Shown in pieces: positions 47,127 to 56,600 of a stretch of DNA of 64,000 bases. Position 1 is the stretch's first letter; each line of letters starts with the position of its first letter. The position numbers and the translations under genes were made by a program. The notes under the pieces were generated by a model that saw nothing but the letters and a program-made list of their open reading frames with translations, was not told where the DNA came from and ran no database searches. The stretch comes from Flavobacteriales bacterium (GTDB lineage: Bacteria > Bacteroidota > Bacteroidia > Flavobacteriales_F > PHOS-HE28): NCBI GenBank assembly GCA_016715895.1, contig JADJXH010000004.1, forward strand, positions 930,001 to 994,000. The letters are read 5' to 3'.

Positions 47127-48503
47127 CAGCGCTCCCTTGCGCAAGCCCTCCGGCAGGGCGATCACTACGGTAACGCTGCCACCGCCGGCCACCGGGTTGG
47201 GCCACACGCGCAGGGCATCCTTCAGGTTGGTGACCTGTGCGGTGATGCCGGTGACCAGGTCGCAACCCGGCTCCACGCAGCCCAGGCTGTCCACCTTCAA
47301 GACCCAGACATCCTGCGAGGCACCGGGTGGGTCATTGCCGCTCATGCTTTGGATCATGACACCAACAGCGGCGAAACCGCCATCTGACGTTGGGGTGACA
47401 TCATTGAAGTACCCGATCCCGTCGTTCATTATGCTGTCCGTGTACCAATAATGCCGCAACCACAGGCTATCGCCTTGGCTATTGGTGCGGCACAGGAAAC
47501 CATCGAAGAACGGGTTGATGGGAGTGCTATAACCGCAGGCGATCAGATCTCCACCCGGTACAATTTCCTGCACATCCAAGATCAGCGCACTATGTGTGGC
47601 CACATCATATTCTTGGGACCAGAGTATGCTGCCGGTGCAATCCACCTTGACGAGTTGCGGCCTTTGATCGGTGCCATTGCCAGTTGGTCTACCACTACCA
47701 TATACGAAGCTGCCATCGGAAAGCGCGAATAGATGCGCCTGCCCCAGATCTTGATACTGAGTGCCATTGGTAAAGGACCAGATCTCATTCCCAAGGCTGT
47801 CCACCCGCAGCAACCAGGGGTCCCACGAGTTGTTGCCCACCCCTTTCACGCCGCCGATGTAATAGGTGCCTTCCGGTGCGGGTTCGACGCTCCAGAAATA
47901 GTCGTCGTAGGTAGTGGTTCCGAAGAGTTGCGACCACTCCAGTTGCCCGGCACTGTCGGTCTTCAGGATAAAGGCCTGAATGTCATTCCCAATGAGCGCA
48001 TCACCGACCAGAACGAAGCCATCGTCATGGGCTTTGTTCATCTGCCTTACGATGTATTGTGGTAAAGCCTCTATCTCCGCGTATGTAATTGCAAGGCCGC
48101 TCGCATTGAACCAATACAAGGATGGAAGACCAACCAAGCTCGTGTCCACTGAATTTCCTCCGATCACGAATTTACCGTCGGGTAATTGTACCATTGATCG
48201 ACTGCGTCCATTATAGGTTAGCTTATCAGGCACATCGATGTGGGAAACTGAGACATAGCCACCACTGCCATCCAGAATCAACAGGTTAGTGGTTGAACTC
48301 CAATAAAGGGAGTCATAGATCCACCCACCGTTGGCGGAAATGGCATAGTGCCCATTGTCCAACTGAATGATCGCCCTACCCAGCTGCCCTAGGCCTGCTC
48401 CGATAGTATCCAGCCGCAAATGGAAGCCTTGCCCTGGTGATCGGGAGGCAAAACTCCCCATCAGCAGTGCGAAAAGGCCCCAGCGCACAGCAAGCTGCTG
48501 CAT
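46959..48503 (-). CDS. Secreted propeller-like T9SS type A protein, P3 (type I)
   Basis: A 514-residue protein, signal peptide to about residue 25 (RSPGQ), mature start GFHLRLDTIG. Type I body: SRSMVQLPDGKFVIGGNSVD, TTTYDDYFWSVE, YYIGGVKGVGNNSWDPWLLRVDSLGNEIW, TSDGGFAAVG. The tail begins VWPNPVAGGGSVTV and ends WLSGTKLMIE. Close paralogue of P1 at 52074. Follows c2 after 3 bases; ends in ATGA overlap with c3. Confidence 0.88.
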   Translation of the reverse strand: MQQLAVRWGLFALLMGSFASRSPGQGFHLRLDTIGAGLGQLGRAIIQLDNGHYAISANGGWIYDSLYWSSTTNLLILDGSGGYVSVSHIDVPDKLTYNGRSRSMVQLPDGKFVIGGNSVDTSLVGLPSLYWFNASGLAITYAEIEALPQYIVRQMNKAHDDGFVLVGDALIGNDIQAFILKTDSAGQLEWSQLFGTTTYDDYFWSVEPAPEGTYYIGGVKGVGNNSWDPWLLRVDSLGNEIWSFTNGTQYQDLGQAHLFALSDGSFVYGSGRPTGNGTDQRPQLVKVDCTGSILWSQEYDVATHSALILDVQEIVPGGDLIACGYSTPINPFFDGFLCRTNSQGDSLWLRHYWYTDSIMNDGIGYFNDVTPTSDGGFAAVGVMIQSMSGNDPPGASQDVWVLKVDSLGCVEPGCDLVTGITAQVTNLKDALRVWPNPVAGGGSVTVVIALPEGLRKGALRLSLISADGKLVREEQLPAFLSRYSFPISAYHSGLYMLHLSTPDTWLSGTKLMIE

Positions 48504-48506
48504 CGC

Positions 48507-48932
48507 TTAGCGGATCACCGTGAACTTCGCAGAGCCGACAAGCATGCCTGAGCTGCTCAGGACCACCTGATACAGTCCTGGGGTCAGGTCGGATGGAAGT
48601 TCCGTAATACCGCTCGAGCTCTCCGGTCGCCTTTGCCAGATGATCCTTCCTCTGGCATCATATACCTGTAGCTCAGCAGCGCCCAAGCCCTCTGGTAACG
48701 TGTAGGTGATGAAGGCCGCTCCCTGGCTGGGGTTGGGGTACACACCCAGCCACTGCTGTGGCATCGGGGCCAGGGCGGCACGGCCACCCATGAACATGCG
48801 CGTGCCGTTGCCGGGCAGGATCATCTCGGCAGCTGGACGCTGGTTTTGCGCTGCGGCCAGCCATGCGCTGGCAGGTATGGCGCCTTGTTCCTCGGCTTGG
48901 TAGCGCTGTGTGTCGATCATCATGGTGCTCAT
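48507..48932 (-). CDS. Orphan T9SS type A sorting-domain ORF, c2 (141 aa)
   Basis: Starts at ATG 48930-48932 in an ATGA overlap with the stop of the preceding (IS-broken) propeller gene. The N-terminal half is identical to c4. The sorting domain (VYPNPSQGAAFITYTLPEGLG, GRIIWQ, SGMLVGSAKFTVIR) is close to the tail of the 1465-residue cargo (GRMIWQ, GSLVGSTKFTVVH). No signal peptide. It looks like a displaced tail of a large-cargo gene. Confidence 0.7.
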   Translation of the reverse strand: MSTMMIDTQRYQAEEQGAIPASAWLAAAQNQRPAAEMILPGNGTRMFMGGRAALAPMPQQWLGVYPNPSQGAAFITYTLPEGLGAAELQVYDARGRIIWQRRPESSSGITELPSDLTPGLYQVVLSSSGMLVGSAKFTVIR

Positions 48933-49726
48933 TCCACGATCAGTTTCGTGCCGCTCAACCACGTGTTGCCATTGGTCAAGTGAAGGTAGTACAGTCCACT
49001 GGCCAAGCGACCCACATCCAGCACGTTCTCGCCGGGTACCACCGGGATGGCCAGCACCTCCTGGCCTTGGGTGCTCACCATATGTAGCCGCAATTCCTTC
49101 TGTAAGGAGCCTCCTTGTGGCAGGGTGATCTTCACCGTGGCTCGGTCTCTGGTTGGGTTGGGCCATACGCTGAGCGCATCTTTCAAGTTGGTGACCTGCG
49201 TGGTGATGCCCGTGATGATGTGGCAGCCCGGCTCTATGCAGCCCATGCTGTCCACCTTCACCACCCACACATCCTGGCTGAGGCCGGGCGGGTTGTTGCC
49301 ACTGATGCTTCCGTAGGCCGCACCCACGGCCACGAAGCCGCCATCCGGCGTGGGCTGCACATCGCGCAGGGTGCCTTCCCCATCGGTCATCAGGCTGTCG
49401 TAGTAGAAATACTCACGCATCCAGAGGCTGTCGCCCTGGCTGTTGGTGCGCAGTAGCAGGCCTTTGCTGTACGGTATGCCGCCCATCGTCTGGTAATAGC
49501 GCTGCCCACACGCGATCAGGTCATGGCTGCCGGGTACTTCTGCAAGTGAGAAGAAGCCTGTGCCGAAAAAAGCGGTGCCATAGGTCTCGTCCCATAGCTC
49601 GTTGCCAGCCGTATCAAGCTTGACCAGGTTCGGCCAATGCTGTTGGTCATTGCCACCACTATACTTCCCTGCGGCGTATGTGATGTGACCATCTGATGTA
49701 GCGAGCACCGCTGCGTTAAAGGAGGT

Positions 49727-49768
49727 TGTAAGCTTCCCCATTGTTCGGCCAGGTGATAGTGGAGGTCA
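49727..49768 (+). repeat. Left inverted repeat of the IS3-family element
   Basis: Outer 13 bases TGTAAGCTTCCCC match the right end exactly; the remainder is imperfect. It contains an ATG (49739-49741, minus strand) that opens into the interrupted gene. Confidence 0.85.
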
Positions 49769-49847
49769 GGCGGTTTTCCCCGGCCCCTTCAAAGGCCTGG
49801 GGAAAACCGGCTGACCGGTCGGGGGCTACCTTCAACCGATCGTAGCC

Positions 49848-50918
49848 ATGAGAAAGACCAAGTTCACCGAGCATCAGATCGTCGCGATGCTCAAGCAGCA
49901 TGAGGCTGGTGCCAAGGTGGCCGACATCTGTCGGGAACACGGCATCAGCAACGCCACGTTCTACCAGTGGAAGGCGAAGTATGGCGGCATGGATGCCAGC
50001 CAGCTCAAGCTGGTGAAGGAACTCCAAGAGGAGAACAGCCGCCTGAAACGCATGTATGCGGAGCTGAGCATGATGCACGACTCCCTCAAGCAGGTGGTGG
50101 AAAAGAAGTGGGGGTCTGACGAGAAGCGCGAGATCGTGCAGGCCCTTATCACCGAGCATGGACACACCCAGCGGCAAGCGTGCCGCATGGTGGGTCTTGC
50201 TCGCAGTACCGCGCAATACCGCAAGCATCCGCCCGACGACACGATGGTGATCGGCGCATTGGACGACCTGGTGACCAAGCATCCGGCCATTGGGGTGTGG
50301 CAGTGCCATCACCGCATACGCTTGATGGGTCATGTGTGGAACTTCAAACGTGTCTACCGGGTGTACACCGGCATGGGGCTCAACATCCGTCGGCGGACCA
50401 AGAAGCGCCTGCCTGCACGCGTGAAACAGGCCTTGTTCCAGCCACAGGCCCCCGACCAGGTATGGAGCATCGACTTCATGCACGACACCTTGTGGGATGG
50501 CCGCACCTACCGCATGCTCAACGTCCTGGACGACTACAACCGCGAAGTGCTGGCCATGGAAGTGGACACTTCTTTGCCTGCCTTGCGTGTGATCCGCGTG
50601 CTTGAACGCCTGAAGGAACAACGCTCACTGCCGGCCATGATCCGCGTGGACAACGGGCCGGAGTTCATCAGTGCCAAGCTTGACCACTGGTGCCGAGAGC
50701 ACAAGATCACCCTCACCTACATCCAGCCCGGCAAGCCCACCCAGAACGCTTACGTGGAGCGTCTCAATGGCAGCATACGCCGTGAGCTCCTCGGCGCCTA
50801 CGTCTTCCGCACACTCGAAGAAGTGCGCTTGCGCACCACCGAGTGGATGTACGACTACAACCATCTTCGGCCTCACAAAGCACTCGGTTACCGGCCACCT
50901 GTGCTCATCCATCCCTAA
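49848..50918 (+). CDS. IS3-family transposase, single fused ORF
   Basis: A 356-residue DDE transposase. The N-terminal helix-turn-helix (about 6-45: FTEHQIVAML, HGISNATFYQWKAKYGG) and leucine-zipper-like segment correspond to OrfA. The C-terminal integrase core has Asp209 (WSIDF), Asp268 (VDNGPEF) and Glu304 (AYVERLNG), with 35 residues between the last two, the classical D,D(35)E spacing. OrfA and OrfB are normally joined by a programmed frameshift; here the frame is continuous. It looks intact. Confidence 0.95.
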   Translation: MRKTKFTEHQIVAMLKQHEAGAKVADICREHGISNATFYQWKAKYGGMDASQLKLVKELQEENSRLKRMYAELSMMHDSLKQVVEKKWGSDEKREIVQALITEHGHTQRQACRMVGLARSTAQYRKHPPDDTMVIGALDDLVTKHPAIGVWQCHHRIRLMGHVWNFKRVYRVYTGMGLNIRRRTKKRLPARVKQALFQPQAPDQVWSIDFMHDTLWDGRTYRMLNVLDDYNREVLAMEVDTSLPALRVIRVLERLKEQRSLPAMIRVDNGPEFISAKLDHWCREHKITLTYIQPGKPTQNAYVERLNGSIRRELLGAYVFRTLEEVRLRTTEWMYDYNHLRPHKALGYRPPVLIHP

Positions 50919-50934
50919 CAACAAATGCCCCTGA

Positions 50935-50976
50935 GACCTCCAGTTATCGCTGGCCCGACTTCAGGGGAAGCTTACA
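50935..50976 (-). repeat. Right inverted repeat of the IS3-family element
   Basis: Reverse complement begins TGTAAGCTTCCCC like the left end, then continues with GGGCCAGCGATAACTGGAGGTC, an imperfect match to the left repeat. Confidence 0.85.
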
Positions 50977-51741
50977 AGGTCTCAACAGGCAGTCCTCGAG
51001 GTTGCTGCCAGATCAAGTTCCCTAGACTATCGGTCCGGATCACCCATTGAACCACATTGTTCAATGTCAGTGGGTACTCACCTCCGATGCAATAACCACC
51101 ATCTGGAAGTATGTCCACTGAAGTGGCATAGTCCGCGCGTGTAGGGTGGCCATAGGTCTGCCACCATTGCACATTGCCCACGCTGTCGGTCTTCAGCAGA
51201 AAGATGTCTTGGAAGCCGGTGGCATCTGTGACGCCGGTCAAAACAATGCCACCATCACGGTCTCGCTTGCATTGATAGGCGATCCAATCGGAAGGCGAGG
51301 GTTGTATCTCAATGTATCCCGATGGGTTGCCATTGGCATCGAAGCGATAAAGCAAGATGCGGTGGAGATCCGTGGTATCAGTAGTTGCGCCACCTCCAAT
51401 GAACGAGCCATCTGGAAGCTTGTCTGTGGGGTTGGACCAGCCCGGGAATGCATCAACAAGAGGCGTGTGGAGGATCTCATCGGATAGGCTCGCACCTGAT
51501 GTGCCGTTCACGACCAACGAGCCTGTGCGCGAATTGTAGAACAATGAATCGATCCATGGGAGTTGATTATGCACCACCAGGATGTTGCCGTTGTCCAGGA
51601 GCTCCAATCCCCATGCGAATTGAGCATTACCCGGTACGATAGGGTCATAGCGCTTATTGAAACCTTGAGCCAGCACCGGGGTCCACCAAACGGTGGACCC
51701 CAGAGCCAGCCAGAAGAGCAGGATGCGTACCGCAACCATTG

Positions 51742-52077
51742 TCAACGCACCACGATCAGTTTGGTGGTGGCCATGCGGATGCCATCCGCATAAAGGATCA
51801 ATGCCAGCGTACCTGGCGGGGTGCGCAAATGGGAGAGGTCCACGATGCCGCCGCCTTGTGCCAGCCTTTCAGTGTGCAAGATCCTACCCAGCAGGTCGCG
51901 CACTTCCAATTGGCCTTGTTCTGCCCCTTCAGGTAGGGAATAAGTCACATACACCTCCCCTTTGCTGGGGTTGGGGTAAACGCCCGGTAGTTCCGGCAGG
52001 GACGCAGTGCTTGCACCCTTTCCGCCAAGGAACATTTTCGTGCCGTCGGAAGACAGGAGCAATTTTTCAGTTCTCAT
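51742..52077 (-). CDS. Orphan T9SS type A sorting-domain ORF, c1 (111 aa)
   Basis: Starts at ATG 52075-52077 in an ATGA overlap with the stop of propeller P1 and ends 2 bases before the P2 start. Same plan as c3: about 30 residues, then a full type A sorting domain (PGVYPNPSKGEVYVTYSLPEG ... TKLIVVR). No signal peptide, no cargo. Confidence 0.7.
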   Translation of the reverse strand: MRTEKLLLSSDGTKMFLGGKGASTASLPELPGVYPNPSKGEVYVTYSLPEGAEQGQLEVRDLLGRILHTERLAQGGGIVDLSHLRTPPGTLALILYADGIRMATTKLIVVR

Positions 52078-53618
52078 TCTATCATCAACTTAGTCCCGCT
52101 CAACCAAGTATCCGGTGTGCTGAGGTGGAGCATGTAGAGGCCGGAGTGGTAAGCTGAAATTGGAAAGCTGTACCTGGAAAGAAATGCAGGGAGCTGTTCT
52201 TCGCGGACCAACTTTCCATCGGCGCTGATGAGGCTGAGGCGGAGCGGCTGCTGACGCAGGCCCTCGGGTAGAGTGATCTCTACGGTGACATTGCCGCCAC
52301 TGGCGACCGGGTTGGGCCACACGCGCAAGGCATCCTTCAGGTTGGTCACTTGACTTTCTATTCCGGTGATGATGTGGCAGCCGGGATGCACACAGCCCAT
52401 GCTATCCACTTTCAGTACCCACACATCCTGCGAGGCACCGGGTGGGTCGTTGCCAGCGATGCTGCCCAGCATGGTGCCAACCGCGATGAAGCCGCCATCA
52501 CTGGTCGGGGTCACATCGAAGAACAGTCCAGTGCCGTCGTTCATGATGCTGTCCGTGTACCAGTAGTGGCGGAGCCAAAGGCTGTCGCCCTGGCTGTTGG
52601 TACGCAGCAAGAAGCCATCGATGTAAGGCGTGATCGGCACGCTGGTGCCGCACGCGATCAGGTCGCCGCTTGGCTGGACGTATTTGACACCCAAGATGCT
52701 AGCGCCATGGGTAGCCACGTCGTAGGTCTTCGACCACAGTATGGTACCGGCAGTATCCACTTTGACCAGCTGCGGACGTTGATCCGTGCCGTTACCCGTA
52801 GGTTCGCCACTGCCGTATACAAAGTTGCCATCTGGCAAGGTGACCAGGTGAGCCTGTCCAAGATCATCGAAAGGGGTACCGTTGGTGAAGGACCAGATCT
52901 CATTGCCCAAACTGTCCACACGGAGCAGCCAGGGATCCCAGGAGTTGTTGCCCACCCCCTTTACCCCGCCGATGTAGTAGGTGCCGTCGGGTGCACGTTC
53001 GATGCTCCAGAAGTAATCGTCGTAGGTAGTGGTACCGAACAGTTGCGACCATTCCAGTTGGCCGGCGCTGTCCGTCTTCAGCAAGAAGGCTTGAATGTCC
53101 GGGCCAACTCGAACATCGCCGACCAGCATGAACCCATCGTCGTGGGCCTTGTTCATCTGCCTGACGATGTATTGCGGTAAGGTGGCTATCTCAGCGTAGG
53201 AAAGTGCCTGTCCATAGACATCGAACCAGTACAAGGCCGGTAGGCCGACCAAACTCGTGTCCACCGCATTCCCGCCGATCACGAAACGGCCATCACTCAA
53301 TTGCACCATTGATCGACTTCGCCCATTGTAGGTCAGTTTATCGGGCACGTCTATGTTTGAGACAGAGACGTAACCCCCTACGCTGTTCAGAATGATCAAG
53401 CTAGTAGTGGAACTCCAGTAAAGGGAGTCGTGTATCCAAGCACCATTGCTTGAGATCGTAAAATCCCCATTGTCCATCTCAAGGATGGCCCTGCCAGTTT
53501 GCGCCCAGCCGGGGCCAATGGTGTCAAGGCGCAGGTGGAAGCCCTGTGCCACTGCATGGGAGCAGATGCTCCCATGCAGTGCAAGCACAAAGCCCGCACG
53601 GACCATGGCTGAGCACAT
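52074..53618 (-). CDS. Secreted propeller-like T9SS type A protein, P1 (type I)
   Basis: A 514-residue protein, signal peptide to about residue 25 (SHAVAQ), mature start GFHLRLDTIG. Type I body as in P3, with the same phrases (YYIGGVKGVGNNSWDPWLLRVDSLGNEIW). Tail VWPNPVASGGNVTVEITLPEG ... WLSGTKLMIE. Its ATG shares one base with the TAA of the large cargo gene (TAATG), and its TGA overlaps the c1 start, so it is the first propeller in the array. Confidence 0.88.
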   Translation of the reverse strand: MCSAMVRAGFVLALHGSICSHAVAQGFHLRLDTIGPGWAQTGRAILEMDNGDFTISSNGAWIHDSLYWSSTTSLIILNSVGGYVSVSNIDVPDKLTYNGRSRSMVQLSDGRFVIGGNAVDTSLVGLPALYWFDVYGQALSYAEIATLPQYIVRQMNKAHDDGFMLVGDVRVGPDIQAFLLKTDSAGQLEWSQLFGTTTYDDYFWSIERAPDGTYYIGGVKGVGNNSWDPWLLRVDSLGNEIWSFTNGTPFDDLGQAHLVTLPDGNFVYGSGEPTGNGTDQRPQLVKVDTAGTILWSKTYDVATHGASILGVKYVQPSGDLIACGTSVPITPYIDGFLLRTNSQGDSLWLRHYWYTDSIMNDGTGLFFDVTPTSDGGFIAVGTMLGSIAGNDPPGASQDVWVLKVDSMGCVHPGCHIITGIESQVTNLKDALRVWPNPVASGGNVTVEITLPEGLRQQPLRLSLISADGKLVREEQLPAFLSRYSFPISAYHSGLYMLHLSTPDTWLSGTKLMIE

Positions 53619-56600
53619 TAGTGTACCACAGTGAACTTGGTCGAACCGACCAATGAGCCATTGCTCCGGAGGACACCTTGGTACAAGCCGGCACGCAGTG
53701 CAATGGGTATTCGTACAATGCCGCTGATCTGGCCGGTCACCTGCTGCCAGATCATCCGCCCAGTGGCATCGAACACTTCCACTTCGGCAACGTCCATCCC
53801 TTCGGGCAGCGTGTAGGTGAGGTAGGTCTCCCCTTGGCTGGGGTTGGGGAATACTTCCAAGTATTCCGGCTCGGTCATCTGCGCTACTGCTTGTGGCAAT
53901 AGCTGTAGCGATCGGTTCATGTTGGGAAGCTCTACGTTGGCTTCGGGCTGTATGCCGTTCGCAGCGGCCAACCAGGCATTCGCGGCGCTGGTACCAGGCC
54001 CGCTACCCGTTGCGATCGCGCTCAACTGCGCTTCCAGCCCGGGATCCAGAGCCTCCATATCGAGGCCATTCTCCAGTTGGTACAGGTAAAGGTCCTGCAC
54101 CTCCCACCAGGCGGCGTGATCGACGGCCAATGTAGCGTTGACACAGGCGCGGGCGCTGGCCAGGTCGTTGTTGGCCAGGTGCAGGAGCATGATCTGTTCG
54201 GCACTGCCTTCTACCGGGTACTGCTGGTGCAGAGCGATAGCCTCAGCAAAGGTGACCGTAGGCGCCTCTTCATAAGCTTGGCTGGTGTATGCCTGCAATG
54301 CGCGAGTCTGCTGCAGCCGCCAGTAGCTCAGTTCGCTCTGCTTGATCATCTGCATGCTCATGCCGCCCTGTTCGCTCGCCACCAATTGCTTGTAGTTGGG
54401 CATCAGCGCGCTGTTCTCCAGCATAGCCCTTACGGGCGGCTCCAAGGGGCTGTTGGCGATCAGGGCTTGTGCGAGGTGCCAGGGGTTCATGTCCCCGATC
54501 CGGTTGAAGACCTCCTTCCACACCTCATCGCTCACTTTGGGGGCCACCAACATCAATTGGTTGCGGATGGCGTAGCTGCCGTTCCCCGGATCGGTCACGA
54601 ACCCTTGCAAGCCTTCCGGGTCGCCTCCATCGGACCAATCGTCGTACACCGCTTTCAGCAGGGTGTATTCACCGGCTGCGTTGGCTGCGGCTGCGAATTG
54701 ATCACCCGCCGAAGCCATCATCAGGTTTTGGGGACCTGCACATCCATTGTAGGGTTCACCGGTGTTACTGTTGATCGAGGAGCTCAGTGGAAATGACATA
54801 CACGTTGGAACCACCTCCACGTTTGGATCTGGCGCATGGTGGTGGTAGGTGAAGATGTTGATGCCTGTAGGGCCGCCATCGTTGTAGAAATGCTGTTCGC
54901 CGGTGCAGTTCAGGGCGAAGGTGTTCCCTGCAGGGTCGGGTACAGGGAATGTTGCGCCTTGCTGCGGAGATACGGTGACATTCCCACCGGTGAAGGCGAT
55001 GTCGAAGGCGTTGTTTGCCAGACTGCCGTATTGGTTGCATCGGAACTGCAGACCATCGTTCAGGCCCTGGATGGTCGTACCGGCGCTTTCGATGCCAACG
55101 CAACTCTGGCAATCGAAGGCATCATAGCGGTTGTTCGCAAACGTATTGCTCACATTTCCGATGTCCTTGAAGGTGCTGCCCACGCAGGCATGGTCGTTGT
55201 TGGCGGGTACTGTACTGAAGTAGTTGTCCTCGAATGTGATCGAGCTGGTGCCCTCCAGGTAACTCCCATAGACCGGGGCACCGAAACCCTGACCGATCAT
55301 GTCCAGGTCCGGCTCTTTGAATTCACAACCGGTCACCCGTGCATTGGCCGAGGACCAGATACCAAGTCCATGCCCACACCCACCGAAATAAGTGTTGAAG
55401 ACGAACACGGGTTTGCCATTGCCATTCGCCGATAGGCAACCGGCCTGTAGCGTTTCAAAGCTGGGTGTGCGGGGCATGGCTGGTGCCCCTTGGTTCTGAT
55501 CCACGACCCGCAGGTCCGTGTTGATGCTCTCAATGCCGACGCCCCATGCCGCCACATTGTTCGCGCTGATGTTGGGGTTGCTGTTCTCGAACACACCCCC
55601 CCTCACCCAGGTGCGAGGGTAGTTGCTCACGTAGAGATGCACCTTGGGGGTCTTGTCGGAATAGTTGAGCGGCCCGGTGGTGAGGAAATCGCACTCCCAG
55701 AACTTGGTCACCGTGAAGTCATTCGCGCAGCCGCCGCCGCTGCCGCAGGAGTAGGGCCTGAGGACCACATCATGGATGTTGTTCTCGAAGATGGCATTGG
55801 TGCAGATCACCCGGGCACCGCGCTGGGTGGCTGTGCTGCCGATGGGGTCGTTGATGTCCGCATTCCCGGCCAACACCCCAACAAAGGCGTTCTTGATGGT
55901 GGCCCCGGTGGCTAGTTCCACAGTGGCTTGATTGCCTGGGCTCTGCGGCAGGTTGGTGTTGCCCAAGGCCATGATGCCATCCCACATGCCATCGCCGCAG
56001 GGGCCGATGTTGGTGAGCGTAGCGCCCTGCACCACCACCAGTTTGCCGCCCGGCTGCACCACGATGTTGGTCGTGTAGCCCACGCGGCGGCTGTCCGCGA
56101 AGCTGATAGTGGCGCCGTTGTTGATGGTGAGCGTCTTGCCGGCAGGGATCACGATACTGCCGCGCACGTTCATGCTGCTGCTCCAGGTGGTGCTGGTCGC
56201 GGTGAGGGTGTAGACGTTGCTTGGATCGTAGGGATACAGGGCGTGGAACGCGGCGTACAGGGCCGGGTCGCTTTCGCAGCCGTGGAACTTGATCAGGTAG
56301 CCATCCTCCCAGGTGTGGCCGGTATTCCCGCACACCACCAGGCCACCATCATCGGCCTCCACCACCTGGAAGCTGCACTGCCGCTGTCGGAGGTTATCGG
56401 GGTCACAAAGGGGCGTTACGCCCATCACCGCATCCGCGTCCCAGGTGCCCTCCCAGTTCACGCTGCCGTCGGCGAGGTCCAATTCGGCCATGTAGCTGTC
56501 GCTGAGCCAATGGCCCCAGTCGGAGAGGCCCGCCGTGGGCCAGTCGAACTGGTCCGGCGTGTTCGGGTCGTTGTCGTGGTCGATGGTATACGTGTTGGTC

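Larger units (their letters stand above)
49727..50976 (+). mobile_element. IS3-family insertion sequence (IS407-like), complete, 1250 bp
   Basis: The ends are inverted repeats whose outer 13 bases (TGTAAGCTTCCCC) are identical, with further imperfect matching (GGCCAG, GATA, TGGAGGTC) over about 40 bases. The element is flanked by AGGT at 49723-49726 and 50977-50980, a 4-bp target duplication. Uninterrupted paralogues have a single AGGT at the same place (AAAGGAGGTCTCAAC). It carries one transposase ORF and inserted in the propeller gene P2. Only one copy is in the window. Confidence 0.95.
48929..51739 (-). pseudogene. Propeller-like T9SS type A gene P2 (type II), split by an IS3-family element
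   Basis: The 5' part (51739 to 50977) encodes a signal peptide (LLFWLALGSTVWWTPVLAQ) and the first half of a type II body, now ending in the element after GLPVET. The 3' part (49726 to 48929) resumes at SFNAAVLATSDG and runs to the tail WLSGTKLIVE. Removing the element and one copy of the 4-bp duplication restores an open frame of about 519 residues. Start taken as ATG 51737-51739, two codons after a TTG that overlaps the c1 stop. An ATG inside the element's left end (49739-49741) opens in frame into the 3' part, but that product would lack a signal peptide. Confidence 0.9.
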
